From assembly GCA_001627335.1 (NCBI GenBank), contig LUPK01000047.1:1-64000 (forward strand): a DNA stretch of 64,000 nt, in the 5' to 3' direction. The notes under the pieces are model-generated. The model was not told where the DNA came from. It did not search any database and worked only from the letters and a program-made list of their open reading frames with translations. Positions 41,369 through 50,744 of this stretch are shown piece by piece (the first letter of the stretch is position 1; every line of letters starts with the position of its first letter). This stretch comes from Nocardioides sp. REDSEA-S33_B3 (GTDB taxonomy: Bacteria; Actinomycetota; Actinomycetes; Propionibacteriales; Nocardioidaceae). Made by a program: the position numbers and the translations under genes.

Positions 41369-42421
41369 TCAGAGCCGCCTCTGCAGCATCCCGCACCACT
41401 CGACCGGCTCGAAGCCCAGCGCCTCGTTGACCGCGACCATGTGGGTGTTGGAGTCGGCGTTCCAGGTGAGCACGTGGTCGACCGGGCCGGCGGGGTCCAG
41501 CCGGCCCGTCTCCTGCACCGCGCGCTGGGTCGCGACCTTCAGGGCCAGCCCGAGCCGGTGGCCGCGGTGGTCGCCGTGCACGAGCGTCCCCCACTGGTAG
41601 GCCCGCCCCGGCTCGTGGACCGTCGTCACCAGCTCGGTGTAGCCCACGGCGGTGCCGTCCGGCGCGATCGCGACGCAGCGGTACGCCGTCCGCCCCTGCG
41701 CCACGAGCAGCCGCTCGTTCTCGCGCACCGCCTCGACGTCCGCGGCCTCGGGCTCGACGTGCAGGTCGCCGGTCGGGGCCTCGCTGGTCAGGCTGGAGGT
41801 GAGCACGGCCCAGCTCTCCAGCAGGTCGTCGGGCACGGGCCCGGTCCACGACCGCAGCACGTAGCCCTCGTGCCAGGGAGCGGCCGACGCCGCCAGCTCG
41901 TCGAGCCGCTCGGTCGGCACGGGGCAGCGCAGCACCCTCTTCACCTCGACGTTGCCGACCGAGAAGCCGTGCCGCTGCGCGAACTCCACCCCCGCCTGCC
42001 CCACGCCGTCGCGCGGCGCCGTCACCGGCCACATCGCCTCCGCCGTCAGCACCGACCGCCCAGCCGCGGTCGCCTCGGCCTCCAGGTGCCGCAGCATCGC
42101 CGAGCCGTACCCCCGGCGCCGCCCCTCCGGCGGCACCGCGACGCCCATGTCCGCGGTCGCCAGGTTGTCCAGCTGCGGCAGCATCGTCATCCCCCACACG
42201 ACCGGCCGGCCCTCGACGGTGCCGACGTACGCCGCGGAGGACACCTGGCGCCTCCCCGAGCGCAGCTCCGCGGTCAGCTCCGGCAGCGTCCAGACCGTCG
42301 CCAGATCGCCGTGGTCATGGCGCTCGGAGCGCTCGACCAGGTCGTGCCAGGCGGCGAGCGCCGCATCGTCGTGGACGTCGACGCGGGAGATCCGGACGGC
42401 CGGAGAGGGATCGGGGCTCAC
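41369..42421 (-). CDS. GNAT family N-acetyltransferase, tandem domains
   Basis: 350 residues from GTG. The N-terminal GNAT half carries MGVAVPPEGRRRGYGSAML and the C-terminal half WGTLVHGDHRGHRLGLALK; each holds the R/Q-x-x-G-x-G/A acetyl-CoA loop. ENEALGFEPV-type ending (VNEALGFEPVEWCGMLQRRL) is typical. Tandem forms acetylate small molecules such as mycothiol precursors (MshD) or antibiotics. It lacks enough MshD-specific text to assign it. Monocistronic, minus strand. Confidence 0.82.
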   Translation of the reverse strand: MSPDPSPAVRISRVDVHDDAALAAWHDLVERSERHDHGDLATVWTLPELTAELRSGRRQVSSAAYVGTVEGRPVVWGMTMLPQLDNLATADMGVAVPPEGRRRGYGSAMLRHLEAEATAAGRSVLTAEAMWPVTAPRDGVGQAGVEFAQRHGFSVGNVEVKRVLRCPVPTERLDELAASAAPWHEGYVLRSWTGPVPDDLLESWAVLTSSLTSEAPTGDLHVEPEAADVEAVRENERLLVAQGRTAYRCVAIAPDGTAVGYTELVTTVHEPGRAYQWGTLVHGDHRGHRLGLALKVATQRAVQETGRLDPAGPVDHVLTWNADSNTHMVAVNEALGFEPVEWCGMLQRRL

Positions 42422-42474
42422 GGGACCGACATCCTGCCGTGGCGCCGCGACCCGGGCCACCGAGTTACGCGACC

Positions 42475-43068
42475 TCAGCCCCGCCCCAGCCGCAGCAGGT
42501 CGTCCAGGCTCACGCCGCCCCGCTCGGCCTCGAGGTCACCGACCAGCCCGAGGAGCAGCAGCGCCGTCGTCCAGGCGTCGCCGAAGGCGTGGTGCGCCCG
42601 CGCCGCCGGCACGTCGAAGCGCCGCGCGGCCCCCGCCAGCGTCACGTCGGCCCGCGGGCGACCGGCCCGCTCGTCGAGACGTCGCAGCAGCGCCAGCGTG
42701 TCCAGCACCGCGTCCGGTCGCAGCCCCCAGCCCTTCAGCAGCGCGACCTCCAGGGGCGCGTGGTGCGCCACCAGCACCCGCCCCGCCAGCAGGGCGCCGA
42801 GCTCCTCGCGCACCTCCTCCGGCGGCCGTCCGGCGGCCACGACGTCGGGGGTGAGGCCGTGCACCGCCAGCGCCCCGGCCGGCACCGGGTCGACGTGCCT
42901 GACCACGGCGTACCCGCACTCGGCGGCCCGCACCCGACCGTCGCCGATGCCCACCCAGCCCACGGACAGCGGCTGCGCGGACCTCGGCTCGGCGCTCGTG
43001 GCCTCGAAGTCGAGCACCAGCAGGTCGGCCTCGCGCCAGCCGGTCCCGCGGGCGGCCCCGATCGCCAC
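42475..43068 (-). CDS. DnaQ-like 3'-5' exonuclease
   Basis: 197 residues. DEDDh exonuclease: motif I LVLDFEATS (D, E), motif II LVAHHAPLEVALL in place of the usual H-N-x-x-F-D, and motif III HHAFGDAWTTA (H, D). Motif II lacks the usual aspartate, carrying glutamate instead. It starts one base after the stop of the nucleotidyltransferase/CBS gene. This exonuclease-DUF294 pairing is seen in other bacteria, often near acetate metabolism genes. Confidence 0.82.
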   Translation of the reverse strand: MAIGAARGTGWREADLLVLDFEATSAEPRSAQPLSVGWVGIGDGRVRAAECGYAVVRHVDPVPAGALAVHGLTPDVVAAGRPPEEVREELGALLAGRVLVAHHAPLEVALLKGWGLRPDAVLDTLALLRRLDERAGRPRADVTLAGAARRFDVPAARAHHAFGDAWTTALLLLGLVGDLEAERGGVSLDDLLRLGRG

Positions 43069-43069
43069 G

Positions 43070-44863
43070 TCAGCCCAGCATCCCGACGAGGTACGTCGAC
43101 GCGACGTGCTCCTGCGCCACCCGGACGGCCTTGAAGTACTCCTTCAGCTCCGCGCGCACCCACGGGTCGAGCGCGACCGGGTCGACGTGGTTGGACAGCG
43201 ACTCCCCCGCCGCGAACAGCTCGGCGTGCCGCTGCAGCCGGAGCCCCAGGGCCAGGGTGTAGCCCGCCCGCAGCGTCGCCGACAGGTCGCGCGACATCGC
43301 GCCGGTCTCGGCCGCCGCCTCCAGCCGCTCGTCGGTGCCGACCTCCGGGCCGCCCCGGGCCACGGCCGTCAGCCGCGCCAGGTCGGCGACGGGCAGCAGC
43401 GCGCCCCTCTTCAGGTCCAGCTGCCCGCGGTGCTCGCCCCGGTGCTCGACCGCGAGGCGCCCCAGGAAGCCCAGCGGCGGCCGGTGCGTCGTGGCCACCC
43501 GCGCCAGGCGCCCCCGGAACATCGCGTCCCGGACGGTCCTGGCCAGGGTGGGGCCGAGCAGGTCCGCGGCCGTCACCGAGCCCGTCACGACCCGGGCGTC
43601 GAAGACGATCGCGCTCTCCAGCAGGTGGTGCTCGCTGGGTTGGCGCACCAGCCCGTCGAGCCGAGCGCGCCAGCCCGCCAGGTCGTGGCGCCACAGCGGC
43701 TCGGAGGCCATCACGCCGCCGCGGCAGCGCGGGTAGCCGACCTGCTCCAGGGCGTCGGTGACCCAGGCCGCCACCGCCGCCCAGGCCGTCTCGACCTCGG
43801 GACCACCTCCGTCGGGCAGCACGAGCCCGGTGTCCTGGTCGGTCAGCACGGTCTGCTCACGCCGGGCCTGGCTGCCGAAGCACAGCCACGCGAAGTCCCC
43901 CTCCGGCCGCCCGAGCTCGGCGAACGCCAGGTCCAGCAGCCGACGCTGCACCCGGTCGGTCACCGTCGCCACGACCCGACCGACCTCCCGCGGCCCGGCT
44001 CCGTCGCCCAGCATCCGCGCCACCGAGGCCGGCAGCTCGGTCATCGCGGCCGCCACCTCCGGGACCGTCGCGGACCGGTCGACCGCCGAGCGCACCGCCA
44101 GCGGGCTGCGCGCCTCCAGCGTGTGCAGGTCCGTCGACGTCACCATCCCCACGACCCGGCCGCCCTCGACCACCGGCAGGTGGTGCACCCCGGCGGCCAG
44201 CATCTCCAGCTGCGCCTCGGCACAGGTCACGTCGGCACCCACCACGAGCGCGGGGTACGACGCCACCTCGGCCACCACGGTGTCGGCCGGTCGTCCCTCT
44301 GCGACCAGCCGGGAGCGCAGGTCGCGGTCGGTGAGGACCCCCGGGCCGTCCCGCCCGAGCACCAGCACCGAGGAGACCCGCCGCTCGCGCATCAGCCCCG
44401 CGGCCTCGCGACAGGTCACCGACGGCTCGACCATCAGCACAGGGCTGCTCATCACGGCACGGACCGGGGTCGCGTGCAGCCGGGTGCCCGTGCCCTGGAC
44501 CGGCGGCCGCCACGCCGGGTCGCGCGCCCCAGACCAGGCCAGGGACCGGGCCCTGTCGCCGAGCCACGCCACCAGCGCGCTGGTCACCGGCTCGACCCGG
44601 GAGTCGGGCCCGACGGCGGCGTACTCCCCCGCGTCGACGACGTCGGTCACGGCGCCGCCCGCGTCCAAGACCCGCAGCTCGCCGCGCATCACCACCAGCG
44701 CGGGACGCACCGGGGGCTCCCCGGTCGCGAGGTAGCCCACCTCGACGTCCCGGGCGACCTCGTGGAGCCGTGCGCGGTCCACCCCGGCGAAGGCGCGGCA
44801 GGCCGCGAGCAGGTCCACGAGGTCGGCGAGCACCTCGGGCGGCATCCGGTCACGTCGCGGCAC
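43070..44863 (-). CDS. CBS-domain nucleotidyltransferase (DUF294 family)
   Basis: 597 residues. Order: a cyclic-nucleotide-binding-like N-terminus (~1-105), a CBS pair (~130-255; RVSSVLVLGRDGPGVLTDRD, HLPVVEGGRVVGMVTSTDLH), a nucleotidyltransferase domain (FAWLCFGSQARREQTVLTDQ, with D-x-D as TDQDTG) and the DUF294 substrate-binding domain (~450-597). GlnD-like transferases with CBS sensors probably modify a partner according to adenylate charge. Here the partner exonuclease follows at once. The substrate is unknown. Confidence 0.85.
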   Translation of the reverse strand: MPRRDRMPPEVLADLVDLLAACRAFAGVDRARLHEVARDVEVGYLATGEPPVRPALVVMRGELRVLDAGGAVTDVVDAGEYAAVGPDSRVEPVTSALVAWLGDRARSLAWSGARDPAWRPPVQGTGTRLHATPVRAVMSSPVLMVEPSVTCREAAGLMRERRVSSVLVLGRDGPGVLTDRDLRSRLVAEGRPADTVVAEVASYPALVVGADVTCAEAQLEMLAAGVHHLPVVEGGRVVGMVTSTDLHTLEARSPLAVRSAVDRSATVPEVAAAMTELPASVARMLGDGAGPREVGRVVATVTDRVQRRLLDLAFAELGRPEGDFAWLCFGSQARREQTVLTDQDTGLVLPDGGGPEVETAWAAVAAWVTDALEQVGYPRCRGGVMASEPLWRHDLAGWRARLDGLVRQPSEHHLLESAIVFDARVVTGSVTAADLLGPTLARTVRDAMFRGRLARVATTHRPPLGFLGRLAVEHRGEHRGQLDLKRGALLPVADLARLTAVARGGPEVGTDERLEAAAETGAMSRDLSATLRAGYTLALGLRLQRHAELFAAGESLSNHVDPVALDPWVRAELKEYFKAVRVAQEHVASTYLVGMLG

Positions 44864-44929
44864 GGCTCCATCCTGCGACGGGCGGACGCTCCCGGCCAGG
44901 GGCCGTAGGTCCCGGACGATGGAGCGGGG

Positions 44930-46624
44930 TCAGCGCACCCGCTGCACCCGTCCCTCGTCCCAGACCGGCCCGTCGGACTCGTAGACCTCGCCGTCGGCGC
45001 CGTAGACCAGGAACCGGTCGAAGCCGCGCGCGAACCACCGATCGTGGGTCACCGCGAGCACCGTGCCCTCGAAGGCCGCCAGGCCCTCCTCCAGCGCCTC
45101 GGCGGACTGCACGTCGAGGTTGTCGGTGGGCTCGTCGAGCAGCAGCAGCGTCGCGCCGGACAGCTCCAGCAGCAGGATCTGGAAGCGCGCCTGCTGACCA
45201 CCGGACAGCGACTCGAAGGTCTGCTCCCCCGACGCCGCGAGCTCGTAGCGGTCCAGCACGCGGGCAGCCTGCTCCCGCCCCATGCCTTGGCGCCCGTCCG
45301 GGTGCCCGTCGCCGCGGTGCAGGATCTCCAGAAGCGTCCGGCCGATCAGCTCGGGGTGGTCGTGGGTCTGCACGAACCAGCCGGGGCGCACCCGCGCGCC
45401 CAGCTTGGCCAGGCCGGTGTGCTCGACGGGCTTGATCGGGTTCTCACCGACCGGTCGGTTGCCGACGTCGGGGTCGCTGCCACCGGCGGCCAGCAGCCGC
45501 AGGAAGTGCGACTTGCCCGACCCGTTGGAGCCGAGCACCGCGACGCGCTCGCCGTACCAGACCTCGAGGTCGAAGGGCCGCATCAGCCCGGTGAGCTCGA
45601 GCTGCTCGCAGACCACCGCCCGCTTGCCGGTGCGGCCGCCCTTGAGGCGCATCGTCACCTGCTGCTCGCGCGGCTGCGCGGTCGGCGGCCCGGCCTCCTC
45701 GAACTTCCGCAGCCGGGTCTGCGCCGCCTTGTACGCCGCAGCCATCCCGTCGTTGAACTCCGCCTTCACCTTCAGCCGCAGCACCAGCGCCTTGAGCTTG
45801 GCGTGCTCCTCGTCCCAGCGCCGCCGCAGCTCCTCGAAGCGGGCGAAGCGGTCCTTCCTGGCCTGGTGGTACGACGCGAAGCCACCGGGATGGGTCCACA
45901 CCGTGTTCCCGGCGAACCCGAGCTCCACGGTCACGACACGGGTCGCGGTGTTGTCGAGCAGCTCGCGGTCGTGACTGATCATCAGCACGGTCTTGTCGCT
46001 GGCCCGCAGCCGCTGCTCGAGCCAGATCTTGCCGGGGACGTCGAGGTAGTTGTCGGGCTCGTCGAGCAGCAGCACCTCGTCGGGTCCGCTGAGCAGCGAC
46101 TCCAGCACCAGCCGCTTCTGCTCGCCGCCGGACAGGGTCGAGAGCGCGCGGTACTTCGCCCGCTCGTAGGGCACCCCCAGCGACGCGCTGGTCACGACGT
46201 CCCAGGTGACCTCGAGGTCGTAGCCGCCGGCGTCGGCGTACTCGGCCAGCGCCTCGGCGTACCGCATCTGGGTGGCCTCGTCGTCGCTCTCCATCAGCGC
46301 CAGCTCGAGCCGGTCCACCTCGTCGGCGGCGGCGCGCACCCGCGGCGGCGCGACGCTGCGCAGCAGGTCGGCGACGGTCGGGTCCTCGCCGAGCCCGGCC
46401 TTCACGTCCTGGCGCATGACGCCGAGACCGCCGCTGCGGGTCACGACGCCCGCGTGCGGCACGAGGTCGCCGGTCACGATGCGCAGCAGGGTGGTCTTGC
46501 CGGCACCGTTGGCGCCGACCAGCGCGACCTTGGCGCCCTCGCCGACGCGGAACGACACCTCGTCGAGCAGCACCCTCCCGTCGGGCAGCTCGTACCTCAC
46601 CCCGGCGACGTCCACGTGTCCCAC
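44930..46624 (-). CDS. ABC-F family ATPase
   Basis: Soluble protein with two ABC cassettes and no membrane segments; the class acts on ribosomes (translation factors, antibiotic protection). 564 residues. Cassette 1: GANGAGKTT, LSGGEQKRL, LLLDEPDNYLD. Cassette 2: GSNGSGKSH, LSGGQQARF, LLLDEPTDNLD. The linker between them is a basic helical stretch (YHQARKDRFARFEELRRRWD; KLKALVLRLKVKAEFNDGMA). The DEPDNYLD and GKSH variants depart from the usual DEPTNHLD and GKST. The GTG at 46624 is used; an in-frame GTG 9 bases on is possible. Confidence 0.9.
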   Translation of the reverse strand: MGHVDVAGVRYELPDGRVLLDEVSFRVGEGAKVALVGANGAGKTTLLRIVTGDLVPHAGVVTRSGGLGVMRQDVKAGLGEDPTVADLLRSVAPPRVRAAADEVDRLELALMESDDEATQMRYAEALAEYADAGGYDLEVTWDVVTSASLGVPYERAKYRALSTLSGGEQKRLVLESLLSGPDEVLLLDEPDNYLDVPGKIWLEQRLRASDKTVLMISHDRELLDNTATRVVTVELGFAGNTVWTHPGGFASYHQARKDRFARFEELRRRWDEEHAKLKALVLRLKVKAEFNDGMAAAYKAAQTRLRKFEEAGPPTAQPREQQVTMRLKGGRTGKRAVVCEQLELTGLMRPFDLEVWYGERVAVLGSNGSGKSHFLRLLAAGGSDPDVGNRPVGENPIKPVEHTGLAKLGARVRPGWFVQTHDHPELIGRTLLEILHRGDGHPDGRQGMGREQAARVLDRYELAASGEQTFESLSGGQQARFQILLLELSGATLLLLDEPTDNLDVQSAEALEEGLAAFEGTVLAVTHDRWFARGFDRFLVYGADGEVYESDGPVWDEGRVQRVR

Positions 46625-46719
46625 GTCCGAGGATTCTCCGCGATGACCCCGTCCCGGGTCACCTCGATATCGCCACCCGGGGTGGCGCGGGGCTTGGTGA
46701 CCTGCGCCATAGTGAGCCC

Positions 46720-47868
46720 ATGCAGCTCGCCCTGTCGCCCGAGGACCAGGCCTTCCGCGAGGAGATGCGGACCTTCTTCACCACCGTGGTGCCGGAGGAG
46801 ATCCGCACCAAGGTGCTGGAGGGTCGGGAGCTCTCCAAGGAGGAGATCGCCGGGAGCATGAAGCTCCTCGACGACCACGACCTCGCCGTGCCGCACTGGC
46901 CCGAGGAGTGGGGCGGACGCGGGTGGAGCGACCTGCAGCGCCACCTCTACCTGGAGGAGATGCAGGCGGCCGGCTGCCCGGTCCCGCTGGCGTTCAACGC
47001 CTCCATGATCGGGCCGGTGCTCGCGCAGTTCGCCAGCCAGGAGATGAAGGAGCGCTTCCTCCCGAAGACGAAGAGCTGCGAGATCTGGTGGTCCCAGGGC
47101 TTCTCCGAGCCCGACGCCGGCTCCGACCTGGCCAGCCTGCGCACCAGCGCGGTCAAGGACGGCGACGACTGGGTCGTCAACGGCCAGAAGACCTGGACGA
47201 CGCTGGGCCAGCACGGCGACTGGATCTTCACCCTCGTGCGCACCGACCCCGAGGTGAAGAAGCAGGCCGGCATCTCGATGCTGCTCATCGACATGACGAG
47301 CCCCGGCCTCACCGTCCGCCCGATCGAGCTGATCGACGGCGGCCACGAGGTCAACGAGGTGTGGTTCGAGGACGTCCGGGTCCCGGGCGAGAACCTCGTC
47401 GGCGAGCCCGGCCAGGGCTGGACGATGGCCAAGTTCCTCCTCGGCAACGAGCGCGTCGGCGTGGCCCCGGTGGGGGCCACCAAGGCCGCCCTGGCCCGCG
47501 CCAAGCGCCTCGCGCCGGAGCGCCTCGAGGAACCGCTCGTGGCCGCCCGGGTCGCCGAGCTGGAGAACGAGCTGCTCGCCCTCGAGCTCACCGCCCTGCG
47601 CGTGGTCGCCCACTCCGCCGACGGCGAGCCGCACCCGGCCTCGAGCGTGCTCAAGCTCAAGGGCACCGAGCTGCAGCAGGCCGTGACCGAGCTGCTCGTC
47701 GACCTCGCTGGTCCGGCCAGCCTGGCCAGCGGCACCGACGAGGGCGCCCTGCCCGACTGGGTGCACCGCACGGTGCCGACCTACCTCAACTACCGCAAGG
47801 CCTCGATCTACGGCGGCTCCAACGAGGTGCAGCGCCAGATCATCGCCCGCACGATCCTCGGACTCTGA
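46720..47868 (+). CDS. Acyl-CoA dehydrogenase, catalytic-type subunit
   Basis: 382 residues. FAD-dependent alpha,beta-desaturase of acyl-CoA. Signatures are QGFSEPDAGSDLASLRTSAV with VNGQKTWTT (FAD/substrate) and the C-terminal KASIYGGSNEVQRQIIARTI. A CATAGT -10-like box lies a few bases before the ATG, so the message may be leaderless. With the next gene, 14 bases downstream, it forms the two-gene layout of heteromeric FadE26/27-type dehydrogenases that act on steroid side chains. Confidence 0.9.
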   Translation: MQLALSPEDQAFREEMRTFFTTVVPEEIRTKVLEGRELSKEEIAGSMKLLDDHDLAVPHWPEEWGGRGWSDLQRHLYLEEMQAAGCPVPLAFNASMIGPVLAQFASQEMKERFLPKTKSCEIWWSQGFSEPDAGSDLASLRTSAVKDGDDWVVNGQKTWTTLGQHGDWIFTLVRTDPEVKKQAGISMLLIDMTSPGLTVRPIELIDGGHEVNEVWFEDVRVPGENLVGEPGQGWTMAKFLLGNERVGVAPVGATKAALARAKRLAPERLEEPLVAARVAELENELLALELTALRVVAHSADGEPHPASSVLKLKGTELQQAVTELLVDLAGPASLASGTDEGALPDWVHRTVPTYLNYRKASIYGGSNEVQRQIIARTILGL

Positions 47869-47882
47869 GAGGCAGACCGGAC

Positions 47883-49043
47883 ATGGACTTCACCTACGAC
47901 GACGAGCAGGACGCCCTGCGCGACGCGGTCCGCGGGCTGCTCGGCAAGGCCTACTCCGACTTCGAGCAGCGACGCCAGACCTGCAAGGCTGACCCCGGCT
48001 TCAGCGAGCAGGTCTGGTCGCAGATGGCCGAGATGGGCCTGCTGGGCCTGCCGTTCTCCGAGGAGGACGGCGGGGTCGGTGCCGGTCCGGTCGAGATCGC
48101 CATCGTGTGCCAGGAGATCGGCCGCGTCATCGCCCCCGAGCCCTACCTCCACGCGGTGGTCCTCGCCGGCGGCCTGGTCCAGGCCTGCGGCACCCCCGAC
48201 CAGCGTCAGGACGTGCTCGGCGCGCTCGCCTCGGGCGAGCGGCTGCTCGCCTTCGCCCACGACGAGCCGGGCTCACGCTGGGCGCCCACCGCGAGCGCGG
48301 TGACCGCCGCGCAGGACGGCGCTGATCCCGACAGTGGTGGCTGGACCCTCACCGGCACCAAGGAGCCGGTCGTCCAGGGCGCCCGCGCCGACCAGCTCGT
48401 GGTCAGCGCCGCGCTGCCCGACGGCGGCACCGGGTTGTTCCTCGTCGACGCCGAGGCCGCCGAGCGCACCGGCTACCCGACGTACGACGGTGGGCGCGCC
48501 GCCCAGGTGACCTTCGACGGCACCCCGGCGACCCCGCTCGGCGAGCCGGGCCGCGACCTGGCCGGCAGCATCGCGACGGTGCTGGACATCGCCCGGATCA
48601 TGGCCGCCAACACCGCGGTCGGTGCCATGGAGACCGCGTTGCGCACGACCTGCGGCTACCTCACCAGCCGCAAGCAGTTCGGCGTCACGCTCAACACCTT
48701 CCAGGCGCTGACCTTCCGTGCGGCCGACATGTACGTCTCCCTGGAGCTGGCCACCAGCGTCGTGTCGTGGGCGACCATGGTGCTGCAGACCGGCGACCCC
48801 GCCCGGGTCCGCGACGCCGCTGCCCGCGCCGGGCTGCAGGCCAGCCGCGCCGGTCGCCACGTCGGCCAGGAGGCCATCCAGCTGCACGGCGGCATCGGCA
48901 TGACCGCGGAGTACTCCGTCGGCTCCTACACCGCTGTCCTCACCGCCCTCGACCACCTGCTCGGCGACGGCGACCACCACCTCGCCGACCTCGCCGCGAC
49001 CGTCGCCGGCCACGGAGCCATCGACCCGCTCGCGGTCGGCTGA
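47883..49043 (+). CDS. Acyl-CoA dehydrogenase, partner subunit
   Basis: 386 residues. N-terminal helical domain (MDFTYDDEQDALRDAVRGLL), then MGLLGLPFSEEDGGVGAGPV. The FAD loop is altered (FAHDEPGSRWAPTASA lacks the AGSD text of its partner). It ends IQLHGGIGMTAEYSVGSYT without the terminal GG-x-x-E-x-x-R helix. Pairing of a complete and a degenerate subunit matches alpha2-beta2 enzymes of steroid catabolism, where FAD sites lie between unlike subunits. Confidence 0.88.
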   Translation: MDFTYDDEQDALRDAVRGLLGKAYSDFEQRRQTCKADPGFSEQVWSQMAEMGLLGLPFSEEDGGVGAGPVEIAIVCQEIGRVIAPEPYLHAVVLAGGLVQACGTPDQRQDVLGALASGERLLAFAHDEPGSRWAPTASAVTAAQDGADPDSGGWTLTGTKEPVVQGARADQLVVSAALPDGGTGLFLVDAEAAERTGYPTYDGGRAAQVTFDGTPATPLGEPGRDLAGSIATVLDIARIMAANTAVGAMETALRTTCGYLTSRKQFGVTLNTFQALTFRAADMYVSLELATSVVSWATMVLQTGDPARVRDAAARAGLQASRAGRHVGQEAIQLHGGIGMTAEYSVGSYTAVLTALDHLLGDGDHHLADLAATVAGHGAIDPLAVG

Positions 49044-49066
49044 GACCGGGCGAGGAGCACCCTGCG

Positions 49067-50017
49067 ATGACCGACCTGCACCCCGAGCTCGACCCCGCCA
49101 CCGGTGCGCTGCTGCAGTTCCTGGCCGCGGCCGGCACACCCCCGATGTCGCAGCAGACTCCCGAGCAGGCCCGTGCCGGGTTCCGCACGCTCGCCGTGGA
49201 CCTGCGCGACGACTCGCTGCTGCCCCCGATGGCCGAGGTCACCGACACCGAGGTGCCGGGCGCGGCCGGGCCCCGCCCCGCTCGGGTCTACCGGCCGCAC
49301 GCCGAGGGCCCGCTGCCGACCGTGCTGTTCCTGCACGGCGGTGGCTTCGTGATCGGCGACCTCGACACCCACGACCTGGCCTGCCGCACCATCGCCGATC
49401 ACAGTCGCGCGGTGGTGGTCTCCCTCGACTACCGCCTCGCGCCGGAGCACCCGTTCCCGGCGGCGGTCGAGGACACCCTGGTCGCCGCCGACTGGATGGT
49501 CGAGCACACCGCCGAGCTCGGCGGCGACCACCGCACCGCCGTGGCCGGCGACTCCGCCGGCGGCAACCTCGCCGCCGTCACCGCCCAGCACCTGCGCGAC
49601 CAGGGGTACGACCTCACCGCCCAGCTGCTGATCTACCCCGTCACCGAGATGGGTGCCGACACCGCCTCCTTCCGCGACAACGCCGAGGGCTACTTCCTCG
49701 ACGCCGAGACGATGCTCTGGTTCGGCGCCCAGTACGCCGGTCCCGCCGGCGTGGACCCGAGCGACCCGCGTCTGTCCCCGCGCCTCGGCGACCTGGCCGG
49801 GCTCGCTCCCGCGGTGGTGGTCACGGCCCAGTTCGACCCGCTGCGCGACGACGGCGACGGCTACGCGAGAGCCCTCGCGGACGCCGGCGTCCGGGTCGAG
49901 CACCGGCGGTTCGCGGGCCTGATCCACGGCTTCGTCGACATGGGGCGCCATTCCCCAGCGGCCGACGCGGCGGTCCTGGAGACCTGCCGGCTCTTCGGGG
50001 AGCTCCTCCACCGCTGA
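49067..50017 (+). CDS. Alpha/beta hydrolase-3 (HSL family) esterase
   Basis: 316 residues with RBS GAGGAGC. Oxyanion motif LHGGGFVIGD, nucleophile elbow VAGDSAGGNLA, catalytic Asp in TAQFDPLRDDG and His in GLIHGFVDMG: complete triad of the hormone-sensitive-lipase class. It follows the dehydrogenase pair by 23 bases and is probably co-transcribed, acting on acyl esters or lactones of the same pathway. Confidence 0.9.
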   Translation: MTDLHPELDPATGALLQFLAAAGTPPMSQQTPEQARAGFRTLAVDLRDDSLLPPMAEVTDTEVPGAAGPRPARVYRPHAEGPLPTVLFLHGGGFVIGDLDTHDLACRTIADHSRAVVVSLDYRLAPEHPFPAAVEDTLVAADWMVEHTAELGGDHRTAVAGDSAGGNLAAVTAQHLRDQGYDLTAQLLIYPVTEMGADTASFRDNAEGYFLDAETMLWFGAQYAGPAGVDPSDPRLSPRLGDLAGLAPAVVVTAQFDPLRDDGDGYARALADAGVRVEHRRFAGLIHGFVDMGRHSPAADAAVLETCRLFGELLHR

Positions 50018-50139
50018 CCCGCAGGCGGACGGACCAGCCACGCGGGAACGGGCGCCCCGGCCGGGAGTGAGCGGGTGTGAGATAGGCACACCCGGTCCCC
50101 GGGCCGTGACCGCACGGGTAAGGCCTCGTTGCGCCTGAC

Positions 50140-50705
50140 GTGACCCTCCGAGCCACGTTGCTGACCTCCGGCCTCGTGGGTGGCCTCGCCTCCGCCGCCC
50201 TGGCCGTCCCCCGGCGGTGACCGCCGCCGGGGCCGACGAGCGAGCGGGCCTCGCCCCGCAGCAGACCGTCGGCGGCCTCCCCGAGATCCACCGCCACCTC
50301 GGCGAGCCCGGCGAGGTGATCGCCCGCAGCGCCACGATGCGCAGCGCCGACGCGGCCCGCGACGCCCGCGGGTTCGGCACCGGGTGGTCCGACGGGCCGC
50401 TGCCGATGCCCGCGTCCTACCCGGTCCAGCCCGAGCTGACGACGTGCCCCGACGAGCCCGACGCACGGCGACTCCTACGAGTACGACCTCTTCCTCCCGG
50501 GCCGCGGCGTACGACGTCGAGCTGGTGAGCCCGGCCCCGGCGCAGGTCGCCGCGCTGGACGACCCCGCCACCCGTGGCCTCGACGACCTGGTCGGCCGTG
50601 ACGCTGCGCCTGTCGTCGGGGCGGGTCGAGGTGCAGGTCCTCTTCCGCGGAGACGACCTGCGCGCGCCGAGCCGCAGCGGCACGAAGCGCGTCACCGTGG
50701 GCTGA
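50140..50705 (+). pseudogene. Decayed secreted-protein gene
   Basis: A GTG at 50140 gives a signal peptide (TLRATLLTSGLVGGLASAALA) that stops after 26 codons. The sense continues in another frame with AAGADERAGLAPQQTVGGLP up to about 50460, then in further frames: DSYEYDLFLPG near 50467, and TWSAVTLRLSSGRVEVQVLF to a TGA at 50705. At least two frameshifts break it. Family not recognised. No mobile element is nearby. Confidence 0.6.
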
Positions 50706-50744
50706 GTCACGGCGTCGACCGGTCGCGGCTGGTTGGATGGCGGG

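Noticed and set aside
44930..46624. ABC transporter ATPase
   Set aside because: Two cassettes in one chain, no membrane partner and the ABC-F linker point to a ribosome-acting protein.
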